This document shows, one piece after another, positions 1 to 10,992 of a stretch of 64,000 nt of DNA. Source of the DNA: Costus lasius (taxonomy: Eukaryota > Streptophyta > Magnoliopsida > Zingiberales > Costaceae). The position numbers and the translations under genes are program-made. The stretch is taken from positions 19,670,001 through 19,734,000 of the forward strand of contig CM050447.1 of assembly GCA_027563935.2 (NCBI GenBank). The letters run 5' to 3'. The stretch's first letter is position 1. Every line of letters starts with the position of its first letter. Under the pieces are notes generated by a model. That model had not been told where the DNA came from and did no database searches. It was given only the letters and a program-made list of their open reading frames with translations.

Positions 1-100
1 TATTGGTATCATTGGAAAACTTAAATCATGTAGATTATTTCTTCATCTTTTATTTTTATTTTTAGATTTATTTTCACCTAAAACGAAGAGGCGACCGTTT

Positions 101-135
101 AAAAATTCTAAGCGGACGGTCCACTTAGAATTTTT
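101..135. repeat. Short perfect inverted repeat (hairpin)
   Basis: A 17-base arm at 101-117 is matched by its reverse complement at 119-135 with two mismatched bases at most, leaving a one-base loop. It sits just outside the larger foldback element that starts at 161 and may be part of a composite terminus. No gene is visible from 1 to 160. Confidence 0.6.
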
Positions 136-160
136 CTCCGCCAAACAGGGGACAAAATTT

Positions 161-552
161 CTCCGCGGCCCCCTCCGCTTAAAACCCGATAAACGGGTTG
201 TTTAAATTTTATATTAAAAAAAAAAATTTTTATTTTTTTTTTTTAGAAATACTCTACTCCTTATAATCTATCCAATGGTATTAAATTTAGGGTATTTTAG
301 ATTATATACATGTATGAAATACCCTATGCAAAATTGCATATAAGACAAAAAAATATTTTATATATAAATTTGTATAGAGTTTGTATAGGGTATTTCATAC
401 ATGTATATAATCTAAAATACCCTAAATTTAATACCATTGGATAGATTATAAGGAGTAGAGTATTTCTAAAAAAAAAAATTAAAATTTTTTTTTTTTTAAT
501 ATGAAATTTAAACAACCCGTTTATCGGGTTTTAAGCGGAGGGGGCCGCGGAG
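161..552. mobile_element. Foldback MITE with long inverted arms (copy 1)
   Basis: The left arm (161 to about 330) and right arm (about 380 to 552) are near-perfect reverse complements. They run inward from a GC-rich tip (CTCCGCGGCCCCCTCCGC) through an A/T homopolymer zone to a shared AT-rich core. The loop is about 50 bases. There is no transposase; the 63-codon frame at 324-515 is part of the palindrome and not a gene. The motif CCAAACAGGGG occurs in the same orientation outside both tips (141-151 and 564-574). A clean target duplication was not found. The core is related to the element at 7285-7687. RNA from either strand would fold into a long hairpin, a possible small-RNA source. Confidence 0.75.
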
Positions 553-675
553 AAAACGCGCCCCCAAACAGGGGTGCGTTTTCTAGCGCATGCATGCGCC
601 TAAAATCATCCAAGCGGCAGTCACTTACACGATGACATGTGTATATTATTTGATCAAACGGTTGCTATTGCCCGG

Positions 676-1017
676 CTGCCCTTCACGTCCTCGTTCCGAG
701 CGCCCCAAAACTCGTCGTGCCTCTCCTTCCTCTCGTGGGCGTTGGACTTCTGGTACGGGGGGAAGTTGGCGCAGTCCAGCAAGATATCCGCCGGTCCGTG
801 TTCAAGACATTCTTCATCTTGGTGAGCATTGGCAAGGTGATAGCCGAGGCCGGCAGCATGACATCTGATCTGGCGAAGGGAGCAACTGTAGTGGCTTCGG
901 TGTTTGAGGTGTTGGATAGGCTTTGATACCAGCATCTTCCAATATGGATCCACAAGACTATGAGAGGAAATTGAAGAGGATTCAAGGAAAGATAGAGCTC
1001 AGGAAGGTGTACTTCGT
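676..1017 (+). pseudogene. ABCB-type ABC transporter fragment (pseudogene)
   Basis: Three successive frames give a typical piece of a plant ABCB (MDR/P-glycoprotein, ABCB15-like) protein. The first reads [11 protein letters not shown] (about 739-771), then frame-shifted [17 protein letters not shown] and [20 protein letters not shown] (to about 922), then shifted again MDPQDYERKLKRIQGKIEL and RKVYF (to about 1017). In the family these join the end of the second transmembrane domain to the start of the second nucleotide-binding domain. Two frameshifts and the lack of Walker A, signature and Walker B motifs mark it as a dead fragment. No intron interrupts it. It could be a relic of a local gene or a piece captured by a neighbouring transposon; the sequence does not decide. 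Confidence 0.75.
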
Positions 1018-1556
1018 CATGCTGCATAGATTGGGCATACTGCTTCATGATTGGTTCTTTTACCTCGTTAGATCATTGTAGATAATTTCTCAGCTTGACA
1101 AAGAAAGCTACCTAAAAGCGGCTTAAAGAACACACATAAATCCACCTAAGATATTACTTTCTCTTTAGCATTGTTAAATTTGTAGTGGTGTCCAAAAACT
1201 AGAGAAGATTTGTATTTGACCTCGGTTGTTTGCCTTTTTTTTTCCTCAGTTGATCCTATAGTTTATTATAATCCACTTTAGTTTCTATTGACAAAGAAAA
1301 GTAACTAAAACAGTCTAAATAACATGCAGAACTCGTCTGAAGATCTTTATATCTCTGTAATTAAAACAGTCTCTATTGATCATATAGTTTGCCTTTTTTT
1401 ATCTCAGTTTATAGCATTGTTAAATTTGTATGGCTTTCTACTATGTTGCCTAAAAATTCAATATCCACCTTATCATGGAATCCTGGGTAAGCTTGTTTGT
1501 TTGAATAGCTGACTAAACAATGCAATTGTTCTTTTGCAGGTGATTAATTTTTAAAA
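1018..1556. other. AT-rich spacer, no gene seen
   Basis: This stretch holds short frames only, including a 62-codon one at 1324 without recognisable features. It may include the left part of the MULE, but no terminal inverted repeat matching the right flank was found by eye. Confidence 0.4.
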
Positions 1557-3498
1557 ATGAGTAATGAAAGTAAAAAAAGATTAAGTAGGGTAATACATAG
1601 TAGGTGTAGTTTAAATAGAATGAATATTTTTTTCAAAGAACTTAGTAATATTTGTAGAATTGAAGAAAACTTTTTGTACAACACACCGTTTGTCCATTTT
1701 TGGGATTGTCCTGACATTAAGTTGGATGCAATTAATTTAGGGTATTTAATTAAAAATTGGGATGGAGATATTAATAGTTTTTTTATTAACTAAAATTTAA
1801 TAAAATTCTCTTTAAATGATGTAGCACTCATCCTTGGATTAAAAGTCCAATGTGAGTTTATTAATTTAGAAAATGGTTTAGGCCCATCTGTTTTCTTCAT
1901 TGAAGAATTCCAAGATGCCTATATAAAGCACGATGCGCTAGAGAAAAAAATAAAACATGCTTGTAGTTTACATGAAAACTTAGATCATGATAGAGTAAAG
2001 AAATTAGTATTATTTTACGTATTTTGTACATTTCTTTTTTGCAAAAAAGGTTATAGTGTTCCTAATAGTCTAGTTAGTTATATAGATGATATTAATGAAA
2101 TAAATAAATATAATTGGGCTGAAGCTATATATAGATTTATAATAAATGAATTGAATAAGGCAAAAAACATCAGCTCAAGCAGTATCAGGGGATGCACAAT
2201 TTTACTGAATGTAAGTTCCATTTATGAATTATTATATTTAATTTTGTAAGTGGTATTACATTTGTATATTGATGTGATTTACCTATTGATGTTTTAGATT
2301 TGGTTTTATGAGCATACATCTAGCACAGATGTTGTTCAAAAGGATGTATACCCTCGGATCTTTAGATGGGCTAATGTGAAGTTTATAAGAAATTCTACGT
2401 TGAGCAAAACAATGGAAAAAGTAGTTGAACATATGGTACGAGTTAGTAATGTAATAAGGTAGAAAATTTATTTACATATTATTTTGACCTAAGTTGCTCA
2501 ATTGCATATATTAAATGAATTGGTCCCAGCTGCTGAAGAGGAGCATTTGTTTCTTACATCTAGCATGTCTAGCTCCCCAAAACATTTCTCAACCCCATAT
2601 GCTCCACCGCACATTTCCCCAGGTGAAAAGATGAGTATTCAGTTATATATTTAAAAAATATAAGAAATTATTAACCCCTATAATGAAAACTAAGCATTCC
2701 TATTTTTGTGTATAATAGGATAAAATGAAAGAGACCATTGACAAATTGATAGAAAAGATCGTGGCTCTTGAAGCGGAAAATACAATCTTAAAAGAATATA
2801 TAAAGTTGCTCCAAGAGGAGAAGGTAAACTTTTAATATTGTCAATCTGTATATAATTTTGTTTCTTTATCAAATACTATAATTGAAGATACTACAATCTT
2901 AAATCAAGTAACTAAGGTAGACAATTAAGTTACTAAGGTAAACAATTAAGTTACTAAGGTAGAAAATCATGTTACTAAGGTAGACAATTAAGTAACTAAG
3001 GTAGACAATTAAGTTACTAAGGTAGACAATTAAGTTACTAAGGTAGAAAATCAAGTAACTAAGGTAGACAATTAAGTTACTAAGGTAGAAAATTAAGTTA
3101 CTAAGGTAGAAAATTAAGTTACTAAGGTAGAAAATCAAGTAACTAAGGTAGACAATTAAGTTACTAAGGTAGAAAATCAACTTACTAAGGTAGACAATTA
3201 AATTAATAAGGCAGAAAATCAAGTTACTAAGGTAGACAATTAAGTTACTAAGGTAGAAAATCATGTTACTAAGGTAGAAAATCAAGTAACTAAGGTAGAA
3301 AATCAAGTAACTAAGGTAGAAAATCAAGTAACTAAGGTAGACAATTAAGTTAATAAGGTAGAAAATCAAGTAACTAAGGTAGACAATTAAGTTAATAAGG
3401 TAGACAATCAAGTTAATAAGGTAGAAAATCAAGTTATTAAGCTAAAAAATTGGCAAGAGGTGACCTTAATAAATGCTCGATATCCTGTTGTACATTGA
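1557..3498 (+). pseudogene. MULE companion gene, coiled-coil protein (pseudogene)
   Basis: The frame opens at ATG 1557 and, ignoring a TAA at 1791-1793, runs in phase to a splice donor after 2210. Exon 2 is 2298-2450, exon 3 about 2525-2620, and exon 4 (about 2725-2823) encodes a leucine-rich heptad stretch (KLIEKIVALEAENTILKEY). The last exon contains the 26-unit heptad minisatellite and stops at TGA 3496-3498. Motifs such as TPFVHFWDCPDIKLDAINLG and FSLNDVALILGLKV resemble the N-terminal DUF1985/plant-mobile-domain-like part of transposon-encoded plant proteins, often linked to Ulp1 proteases. No protease domain is seen. The family call is inference from the motif style. The internal stop plus 13 stops in the repeat make it a pseudogene. 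Confidence 0.5.
2902..3447 (+). repeat. 21-bp minisatellite, 26 units, encoding heptads
   Basis: There are 26 uninterrupted units of exactly 21 bases. Read in the plus frame of the flanking exon, the unit encodes N-Q-V-T-K-V-E, a coiled-coil heptad with valines at spacing 3 and 4. Two main variants exist: AAT-CAA...GAA (Gln) and AAT-TAA...GAC (stop). By direct count 13 of 26 units carry TAA instead of CAA, mostly following a unit that ends GAC. The minus strand is open for 177 codons only because a 21-base period without stops is open by construction. Confidence 0.9.
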
Positions 3499-3775
3499 CA
3501 TTTCTTACCAAATTACCAGACAAGGTCATAAGACGGAAACTATCATAATCAGTTAATAACAAATACCAATTAAGTTAATACATAAATAACATGTTCTATC
3601 ACAAAAACCAATACAACCATACAAACATAATTCAGCATTTGCAATAAAACATACAATCATAATTAGTTAATAACAAATACCAATCAAAATACATTAAATA
3701 TCGCACGGGTCGTCAAAGTACATTCAACTAAGTTTACATTGGTTACATTAAACATTTTAAATAACACATATTGTA

Positions 3776-6323
3776 CTACGGCATCCGATCAAAGTCAAGT
3801 CTCCTACTAGTAGCAGCGGACCTTTCTTCTGGCTGATGTTGATGTTGATGCTGCAAGAAATCAACAGTAACACTAGTGTCATCAACTCGAATATAAACCA
3901 ACATAATTCAGCATTTGTAAACCTCACATACCTGGTTTAGGGTTGACCTAGAGAGTAGCAATTGCATGAACGATACATCCATCTGGGGATTCATCATGTG
4001 CATGTGTGATTCCTACAAACAAAGCTAAAGTATGAGAGAAGTGAATAATAGACATTGAACAATATGAAACATAAATTAAATCAAGCAATTACATGTGACT
4101 CAACCATCTCATTATTAAATCTTTCATACTCTGTTGCTATAACTTCGGGACTACACAGTATTGTTTTTTATTTTGAATTCTTCTTCGGTATCCTTTCAAG
4201 CATGCTTTTCCTCCTTTTCTCCTTAGGTCCCTTTTTAATCGGAGGTGGCCTAATTGTAATGTTTGGCCTGGTGACCACATTATTACTATATATTTCAACA
4301 TTATCATCCTCGACGTCATTTATAATTGCATGCTCCACCATCGACGTTATATTATCAATTGCACCATCAATCATCTCAAGGTCTTTTCGACAGTTCATAC
4401 TTTTTGTTGATAATGCATATGATTTTTGACAAACACGGGTATACAATGATGATAACCTTTCTTTCCCATTGGAATCCATTTTCTTACCACTTACACTAGA
4501 ACTGATCCCACCTTTTGCATATTTCGTCCATCTCTTTAACACATATTGTGTAGGCAAATTTAGGATATTGTTGTGGGTCAACACTCTTAAACTATGTGAA
4601 CATAAAATACCATAACATTGCATCATTTTACATTCACAATCAACTGTCAATGAAATGGTGTTAAATACGACAAAATAAGATTGCTCCCTACGTTTAGATG
4701 CTAGCATATATGTTTGCTCTGAACCATCACAGTTGCATAGTTCACATGTAAATAACAGTTGATTAGAAAATTATTTAGCAAATTCTGTATATATAACTCT
4801 TGTATAAAGTGCAGCAGTTTCCTCTAACATTGTCATATCAACCATTTGTAAAACTGGACTGCTATTTCTAGACCAAAAATCTTCATAAATTTCTTTCTCA
4901 CGAAAATATGCAACAGTGTTAATTTTTTCTTAAAAAAATTTTTGAACTTACAATTCATGCTCTCGCTCCGTTGGGTGGTAGTGAAGTCAGCACAGAATGA
5001 ATCCACACGGTACATAGAAGCCCATTTCTTTCAAATTTTATAAAAATTTTGAATCCAACTATTCTCGTGTAGGTTGTACTTGTTCATGAACTCTTCCCAC
5101 AACAACTCAAACTTCTATACACTAGTCCGTTCATAAACACAGGCTTTTAAGTCCGACAATAAAGCAGGTGTACTATGAATCAAATTGCTCAAATTGGTTG
5201 TCGCATTCATAAAAATATGCCACAAACATAATCTATGACTAGTGGTAGGAAAAACTTGTTTTATTGCTTTGGAAATAGCAGCAGATTGATCGGTAAACAT
5301 TGTCACTGGTTCTTTTCCAGACATTACTGGATAAAAAGTATTAAACAACCAAATAAATGAATCTGCACTTTCATCAAAATGTAAGGTAGCCCCAAATAAA
5401 ATTGTCTGCTTGTGATGATTAATTCCAAGAATAAGGGCAAATGACATTTCATGGCTATTAGTTTGAAATGTCGTGTCAAACGAAACAACGTCCCCAAAAT
5501 AAGCATAATCAATGATGGATTTACCATCCGGCCAAAATAGATTAGCAACTTCTCCTGTCTCATGCAATTGAATAGCATAAACAAAAGTAGGATCTGATAT
5601 TTGTCTATTTCTTAAATATTCAAGAAGCCCTTGTGCTTCTTTCACTTGTAACTTTTTCCTTTTTTTTCTGCTAATCAAATTGTTGCTGTCTTTTCTAATA
5701 AATCCAACATCAGGAGAAGTATTAGTTACAGACAAAAAAAAATTAAATATTTGTGTTGCCTTCATTCTAGACATACTCATTTGCTCTATCATGGCACGTT
5801 GATACGGTAGAATCTTTCTATGTGACCTCAACAAATGAACTTTATTAGGACTTGTCATTTCATGGTTGTGCTTCAACTCTAAACGACTTAACTTCCATAC
5901 ATCATTCACATCTATTTTGAATTCAACACGAGCCATGCAGTTAGTTCTGTAATTAGATTGAGGCTTCTTGGTAACATGTCTATTATCTATTTGTTTAGTG
6001 CCCTGATTACTGCAAACAAAACTTTGAAACTTTGAAGATCTATCCTTCCGACGCCCAACATGATATTTCTTAATGCTAAACCCCATTCTTCTTGCATATT
6101 CATTATAAAATGCATAAGCTTCCTCTTCATTCAAAAACTCCATACCAATTTTTGGTTCATTTGAAGGGCTCCCAAAATTTTCCTAATACAAATAATCTAT
6201 TTTAAGTATTCAACATATAAACAAAAACCATATAATATTAAGTAAGCATACTTGTTCGGGTTCTGGTATTTTCTTTAATGGTGCCGACCCACTTGATGAT
6301 GTCATAATGTTATTTAAATCCAT
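3776..6323 (-). pseudogene. FAR1-related MULE transposase (pseudogene)
   Basis: Exon 1 is 6252-6323 (ATG at 6323, 24 codons ending EPEQ). After a 69-base intron, exon 2 starts at 6182. Reading downward: a FAR1 DNA-binding domain (FLNEEEAYAFYNEYARRMGF onward); a MULE transposase core with DVVSFDTTFQTN and MFTDQSAAISKAI (the usual first and second catalytic Asp regions) and HRLCLWHIF; then a SWIM zinc finger near 4620 (VDCECKMMQCYGILCSH, pattern C-C-C-H). Two 3' exons lie at about 3949-4030 and 3776-3853 (stop TAG 3776-3778). In-frame stops occur at 5115-5117 (TAG), 5031-5033 (TGA), 4771-4773 (TAA) and 4168-4170 (TAA), with a frameshift near 4915. It belongs to the transposase group from which plant FHY3/FAR1 regulators derive. 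The stops show an inactive transposon copy and not a host regulator. Confidence 0.85.
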
Positions 6324-7284
6324 TGTTGGACCTAAATATATGTTGGTAGAAAAAAATGTATTAACAACTAATTAATATTTAGATCAAATATAAATGCATC
6401 TATACCACAAACTCCACAAATGTAGGTTGATTTATGTATAGAAGTTCTTTATGTCGAACGTCGAATTTGCAATTGATCTCGCCCAAACAGACCCTTTGGT
6501 GCTGCTGGCTGGAGACAATGACTTGGTTCTGGCTGGATACAATCGACGATAGTGCCTCGGTGATGTCGTTCCTCAGAGATGCCTCGTACGTCGACCGTTG
6601 ATTGGCGTCGTCAAGGGCTGACCTCGACAATGCCAGCCGGACCGTTGAGTGGCGTCGGACGTTGAGTGGCGTCGTCAAGGGGGTTCAGTGAAGGAATCGC
6701 GAGGATGGAAGCGTTCTAGGAGAGCAATCGGAAAGGGAAAGGGGAAGAGATGATCGCGGCAGAGAGAGCCGTTGGAGGAAAAAACCATATTATCTAACGT
6801 TTCATTAATTAAGGTTTGGATTTGATCACTTTATCGGACGGCTGCGATGCCTTTACGTTTCATTACTTAAGATGCCTTTAAGATTGGTGCTGCCCGGATC
6901 GAACGGCTGATCTCCCGTTTGCTGAAGTCGACTTCAACAGACAGGCTGTTGCAAAGTTTTTTCCCCATATATGTCCGCATGTGAATTTGTGATAGAGTGT
7001 ATCATATTGTGAGTCTAATTTTTTCTCTCTCCATTGCTTTTTCCTCCCCTCATTCTATTTCCTTTTTCCTTCTAATTTTCTATCCGCAAGGAAACACACC
7101 TAAATCCTTCCAAACATGCCGTCGCCTGTCGATTTGCCAGAGGGAGCAGCAGACCTGCGCTGCCACATGCTGGCAATGATTTTGTTGTGATCACGATACA
7201 ATTAATTAATTAATGCCCTTTTGATAATTTCCCGTGGCGGGTGCAGCCGTTGACCGATTAATTCGCTTTTGATGCTTTCCGGTT
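6324..7284. other. MULE 5' flank and spacer
   Basis: The first 370 bases are moderately GC-rich and contain the imperfectly repeated phrase GTTGAGTGGCGTCG (about 6598-6680). A 92-codon frame at 6400-6678 (minus) could be an upstream exon of the MULE but has no recognised domain. A short palindrome (TGCTGAAGTCGACTTCAACA, about 6920) lies near a possible element edge. From 7000 to 7284 nothing is recognisable. Confidence 0.4.
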
Positions 7285-7687
7285 CCTTCTCATACGAGAA
7301 AAATTTTCGGAAAACTTAAAGTAGCATTATTAATTTTTTATTAATTTTTTTTTTAAAAAAAAAAATTTAAAAATAATCTATATAATCAAACTATCTAATG
7401 ATATTAATATTAGAATATTTTAGATCATGAATACTTGTTAAATATCTTAAATAAAATTACATAAAAAATAAAAATATTATTCACTATATTTAGTATATAA
7501 TTTTATTTAAGATATTTAACGAGTATATATAATATAAAATATCTTATATATAATATCTTAATATTAATAGCATTAGATAGATTGTATAGATCATTTTTTA
7601 AAAAATTAAAAAAAAATTATAGAAAAATTATCAAAATGCTGCTTAAGTTTTGCTGCCGAGAAAATTTTTTCCTGATACGAAAAATGA
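7285..7687. mobile_element. Foldback MITE with long inverted arms (copy 2)
   Basis: The left tip (CATACGAGAAAAATTTTC, near 7291) is matched by its reverse complement near 7665-7685. The arms continue inward through AACTTAAAGTAGCA and an A/T homopolymer zone to an AT-rich centre near 7485. The inner part (ATGATATTAATATTAG and GAATATTTTAGATCATG) aligns with the inner part of the element at 161-552 (ATGGTATTAAATTTAG and GGTATTTTAGATTATA), so the two are diverged members of one family. The element ends about 310 bases upstream of the MATE start codon and so lies in its promoter region. No clear target duplication was found. Confidence 0.7.
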
Positions 7688-7918
7688 CGCGAATCTATTT
7701 TAATCTCACACTTCCACGCCTACGCGGCAGACTATTGGAGAAAAATTCCGGCAGCCATTCCTATCGATACGTCATCGTTATAAAAATATGATAAATCTTC
7801 TTCATTTTCAGATTAAATTGGGGTCTACAAAATAATAAGCATATAATTATATTTTTGAAGAATTAACAAGTTGATCACGTCTCATTATAAGGTCACAAAA
7901 ATGTGCCAGAGTTCATAC

Positions 7919-7999
7919 ATAAATATAAATATATGTGGCGGAGGAGGAAAAGAAGTAGAGGAGAGAGAGAGGAGGAAGAAGAAGAGGAAGCGGAAATCG
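7919..7999 (+). promoter_or_regulatory. Possible TATA region and GA-rich leader of the MATE gene
   Basis: AAATATAAATATATG at about 7919-7933 is the only TATA-like stretch close to the start codon at 8000. It is followed by a purine tract of GA, GGA and GAA repeats up to the ATG. GA-rich leaders are common in plant genes. Spacing suggests transcription starting near 7950. This is inference without transcript data. Confidence 0.35.
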
Positions 8000-10330
8000 A
8001 TGGCGGCGAGGGAAGATGGGGTGGAAGAGGCGTTGCTGATTGGGAGAGGGAAGGTGGAAGATATGGAGGAGATAAGGAGCTTTGGGCAGTTGGTCAGGCA
8101 GTGGGCGGCGGAGAACAAGCGGCTGTGGTATTTGGCTGGGCCGTCCATCTTCACCTCCATCTGCCGCTACTCCCTCGGCGCCACCACCCAAATCTTTGCC
8201 GGCCACCTCACCACCCTCGAACTCGACGCCGTCTCCACCGAGAACATGGTCATCGCCGGCCTCGCCTTCGGCATCATGGTTCTCAAATACTTCATTGTTT
8301 CATCTCTCTCTCTCTCTCTCTCTCTCTCACCTACGTGAACATGGTTGACTGATAGATGGGTATGGGGAGCGCACTGGAGACGTTGTGCGGGCAGGCGTAC
8401 GGCGCGAAGCAGCTGCACATGCTGGGGGTGTACATGCAGCGGTCGTGGGTGATCCTCCTCGCCACCTGCGCCTGCATCCTCCCTGTGTACCTATTCGCCG
8501 AGCCCGTCCTCCGCTTCTTCAAGCAGGATCCTGCCATCGCCGCTCTGGCCGGCACCTTCTCCCGCTACATGATCCCACAGCTCTTCGCCTATGCCCTCAA
8601 CTTCCCCATCTCCAAGTTCCTCCAGTCGCAGAGCAAGGTCCTGGTCATGGCCGTCATCGCCTCCGTCGCCCTCGCCTTCCACGTCGCCCTCAGCTGGCTC
8701 CTAATCGTCCGCCTAGGCCTCGGCCTCGCCGGCGCCGCCACCTCGCTCAACCTCGCCTGGTGGTTCATCGTGCTCGCCCAGTTCGGATACATTGCCATGG
8801 GAAACTGCCCCGGCGCCTGGAATGGCTTCAGCTGGGACGCGTTTAGGGGACTCGGGTCCTTCGCCTGCCTCTCCATTGGCTCCGGAATAATGCTGTGGTG
8901 AGTATGAATAGTTGCAACCAAGGTTTTAAATACATTGATGTATATCGATATTAGATCGAATCGATAAAATCTATATGAACCGATACTTAAATCCTTAGTT
9001 GCAGCATTCAAATTGATCAAATTAAGGTTTTTGTAAATTGATTTGTCCTTTGGATTGCTTGTAACCAGCCTTGAGTTCTGGTACTACATGATTCTTATAG
9101 TCTTGGTGGGGCATTTGAAGAATGCTCAAATAGCAGTGGCTGCAGTGTCTATATGGTGAGCAGCTGCACAATCACAGTTTTTTTCGCTGATCATCTATTA
9201 GAGCTCATAATTATATTTGCTTCTCTTGCAATGGCAGCAACAACATCAATGGCTGGGAGTTCATGGTGTTCTTCGGTTTCAACGTTGCGATCAGGTAATA
9301 AAGATGTGTAATCTTCTATCTACTATAATCTCTCTCATATAAGATTAATATATATTATGATTTAAGTTCAAGATCTAACACATAATTTAAAATTATTCAT
9401 AGTTGATAGCCTGTATGATTAGTTCAAAATTTATTATGATTCACTTAATAAGAAACTGATCCATTAACTTAATGATTCTAAAATTAGCGGAATAAACCAA
9501 GGGATCAAATGAGTATGAAGAGGAATATAACGATTGTTTCTGTGATATAGTGTTAGGATATCAAATGAGCTTGGAGCAGGAAGGCCAAGAGCTGCAAGAT
9601 TCGCGATAATTTGCGTCATCATGTCGTCATTGACACTGGGACTCATCTTCTTCACCCTGGTCTTGGCTCTAAGAGATGTTTATGGAGTTCCCTTCACAAA
9701 TAGCCCTGAGGTAGTCAAGGCTGTGTCAAGCCTTGCAGTGGTCTTCGCCTTCACACTTCTCCTCAACAGCGTTCAGCCAGTCCTAACAGGTCATATTAGC
9801 TGAGCTAGATTGAACCAACATTAACGAGTTACCAGATCAGATGCAAGTTAAAATATGTTATCTTATGGAACAAAACAAGACGCCTTCTTTGAGAGATTAG
9901 ATATTTTTTGGGGATTGCAGGTGTTGCAGTGGGAGCTGGCTGGCAGTGGTTGGTGGCTTACATAAATATGGGGTGTTATTATGCAGTTGGGATTCCAGTA
10001 GGGTGCTTATTGGCATTTTATTTTGATTTAGGGGTTAAGGTAATTAAGTCCTTGATTATGTGCTTTTCTTTCGTTGAAATTCTGTGACCTTGAACTGTGT
10101 CCACTGATGAAAATGCAGGGGATGTGGACTGGCATGTTGACTGGAGTAACTCTTCAGACGATAATAATAGTCAGCATCACAGTGACTACGAATTGGAAAA
10201 ATGAGGTCCTCTCTCTCTCTCTGTCTCTCTCTCAGGCATATACAGATTTGACTTTTAACAATGTAATGAATCATGGCAGGCGATGAAAGCGGATTCTCGA
10301 ATTAAGAGGTGGGGAGGATCATCCAGTTAG
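8000..10330 (+). CDS. DTX: MATE efflux transporter (DETOXIFICATION family)
   Basis: Eight exons join in phase to 486 codons: 8000-8278, 8356-8897, 9069-9155, 9238-9294, 9551-9789, 9921-10039, 10119-10205 and 10280-10330 (TAG). The length fits the 12-helix MATE family, whose members export organic cations, flavonoids, organic acids or hormones across plasma or vacuolar membranes using a proton gradient. Family-typical segments are LWYLAGPSIFTS (first helix, about residue 45), GMGSALETLCGQAYGA (about residue 95, first repeat) and VRISNELGAG (about residue 323, start of the second repeat). These place it near the plant DTX29-35 group. Intron 1 is only 77 bases and contains a (CT)n tract; intron 7 holds a second one. 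Exon 2 is strikingly GC-rich while later exons are not, a gradient common in monocots. No damage is visible. Substrate cannot be told from sequence. Confidence 0.92.
8307..8330 (+). repeat. (CT)n microsatellite in MATE intron 1
   Basis: About 12 CT units lie inside the 77-base first intron, between the donor at 8279 and the acceptor at 8354-8355. They form most of the polypyrimidine region. A shorter interrupted (CT)n lies at about 10208-10234 in intron 7. Confidence 0.85.
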
Positions 10331-10992
10331 TCTAGCCAGTGAACAAAATTCTAATGCAAATGGACGATCTGATAAGATTAAGCTTGCATGAAGTGCCAGT
10401 GGGACACAATTGGACCATTTTATGAGTTCACTTTGTCCTGCAATTCTTAACTTTCTGGATGAGCATGATCCCATTTTTTTGTTCTTTCTTGCTATTTGAA
10501 CCTCTAATAATGAAAATTTTGGAATCTCAAAGAAAAGGCCAGTCAACTACATAATGAGAAAATGCAGAAAATAAATTTTGTCTAAAGTCAACAGCAAACA
10601 TCAATAAATCGCCAACCATGAAGCGACTTCATAATCAGAAAATTTTGCTACTGTTTTCTGGATTAAACAACTACTTTCACATGTTCATTATTAACGCAGT
10701 ATCCTATTAGATACCTAAAGTGAAAATATTTGGAGATATAGAAACCAATTTACCAACTAATAACAATTCCATAAAAAAGTAAATACTACCCTGACATTGG
10801 CGTCTTTGTTGTCCTAAGAAACCTAGAGATGGATGGAAATACATAACGTACATGCTTTGACGCTAGAAGCATAATACAACTCGTGTGACTATGTTCATCA
10901 GGGTGATGGCCATGAGAATAGCTAGACAAGCGGTGAATATCTGAAATATTTACAAACAAGCTTGCTTTGTTAGTAGAGACTAGACAAATTTC
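10331..10992. other. Convergent 3' spacer between MATE and DRAP1
   Basis: The 662 bases separate two genes that meet tail to tail, so both 3' UTRs and polyadenylation sites must lie here. It is AT-rich with several AATAAA-like words (for example near 10568 on the plus strand). No frame or repeat of note is present. Confidence 0.5.

Larger units (their letters stand above)
1557..6690. mobile_element. Degenerate FAR1-type MULE with two convergent genes
   Basis: A broken FAR1/MULE transposase gene runs on the minus strand (3776-6323). A broken accessory-type gene runs toward it on the plus strand (1557-3498). They are separated by about 280 bases of AT-rich sequence. Two genes meeting tail to tail inside one element is a known layout for Mutator-like elements (MuDR mudrA/mudrB; elements with an extra Ulp1-like gene). 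The outer limits are approximate: terminal inverted repeats and target duplications were not recognised. The right flank beyond the transposase start (6324-6990) has short repeats, including CGTTTCATTA at about 6798 and 6858. Both genes have several stops, so the copy is non-functional. Confidence 0.65.

Noticed and set aside
590..868. 92-codon plus frame and overlapping frames at 590-1048
   Set aside because: Only the pieces matching ABCB text are meaningful; the longer frames mix frames of a frameshifted fragment.
2899..3432. 177-codon minus-strand frame of Leu/Ile/Tyr heptads
   Set aside because: It is the antisense of a 21-base repeat whose plus strand continues a coding coiled-coil exon; a repeat with period divisible by three and no stop is open by construction.
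3776..6323. Domesticated FHY3/FAR1-type host regulator
   Set aside because: Four in-frame stops and a frameshift, plus the companion transposon gene, point to a dead element.
6400..6678. 92-codon minus-strand frame near the MULE right side
   Set aside because: Contains locally repeated sequence and no domain; possibly an untranslated or upstream exon but unsupported.
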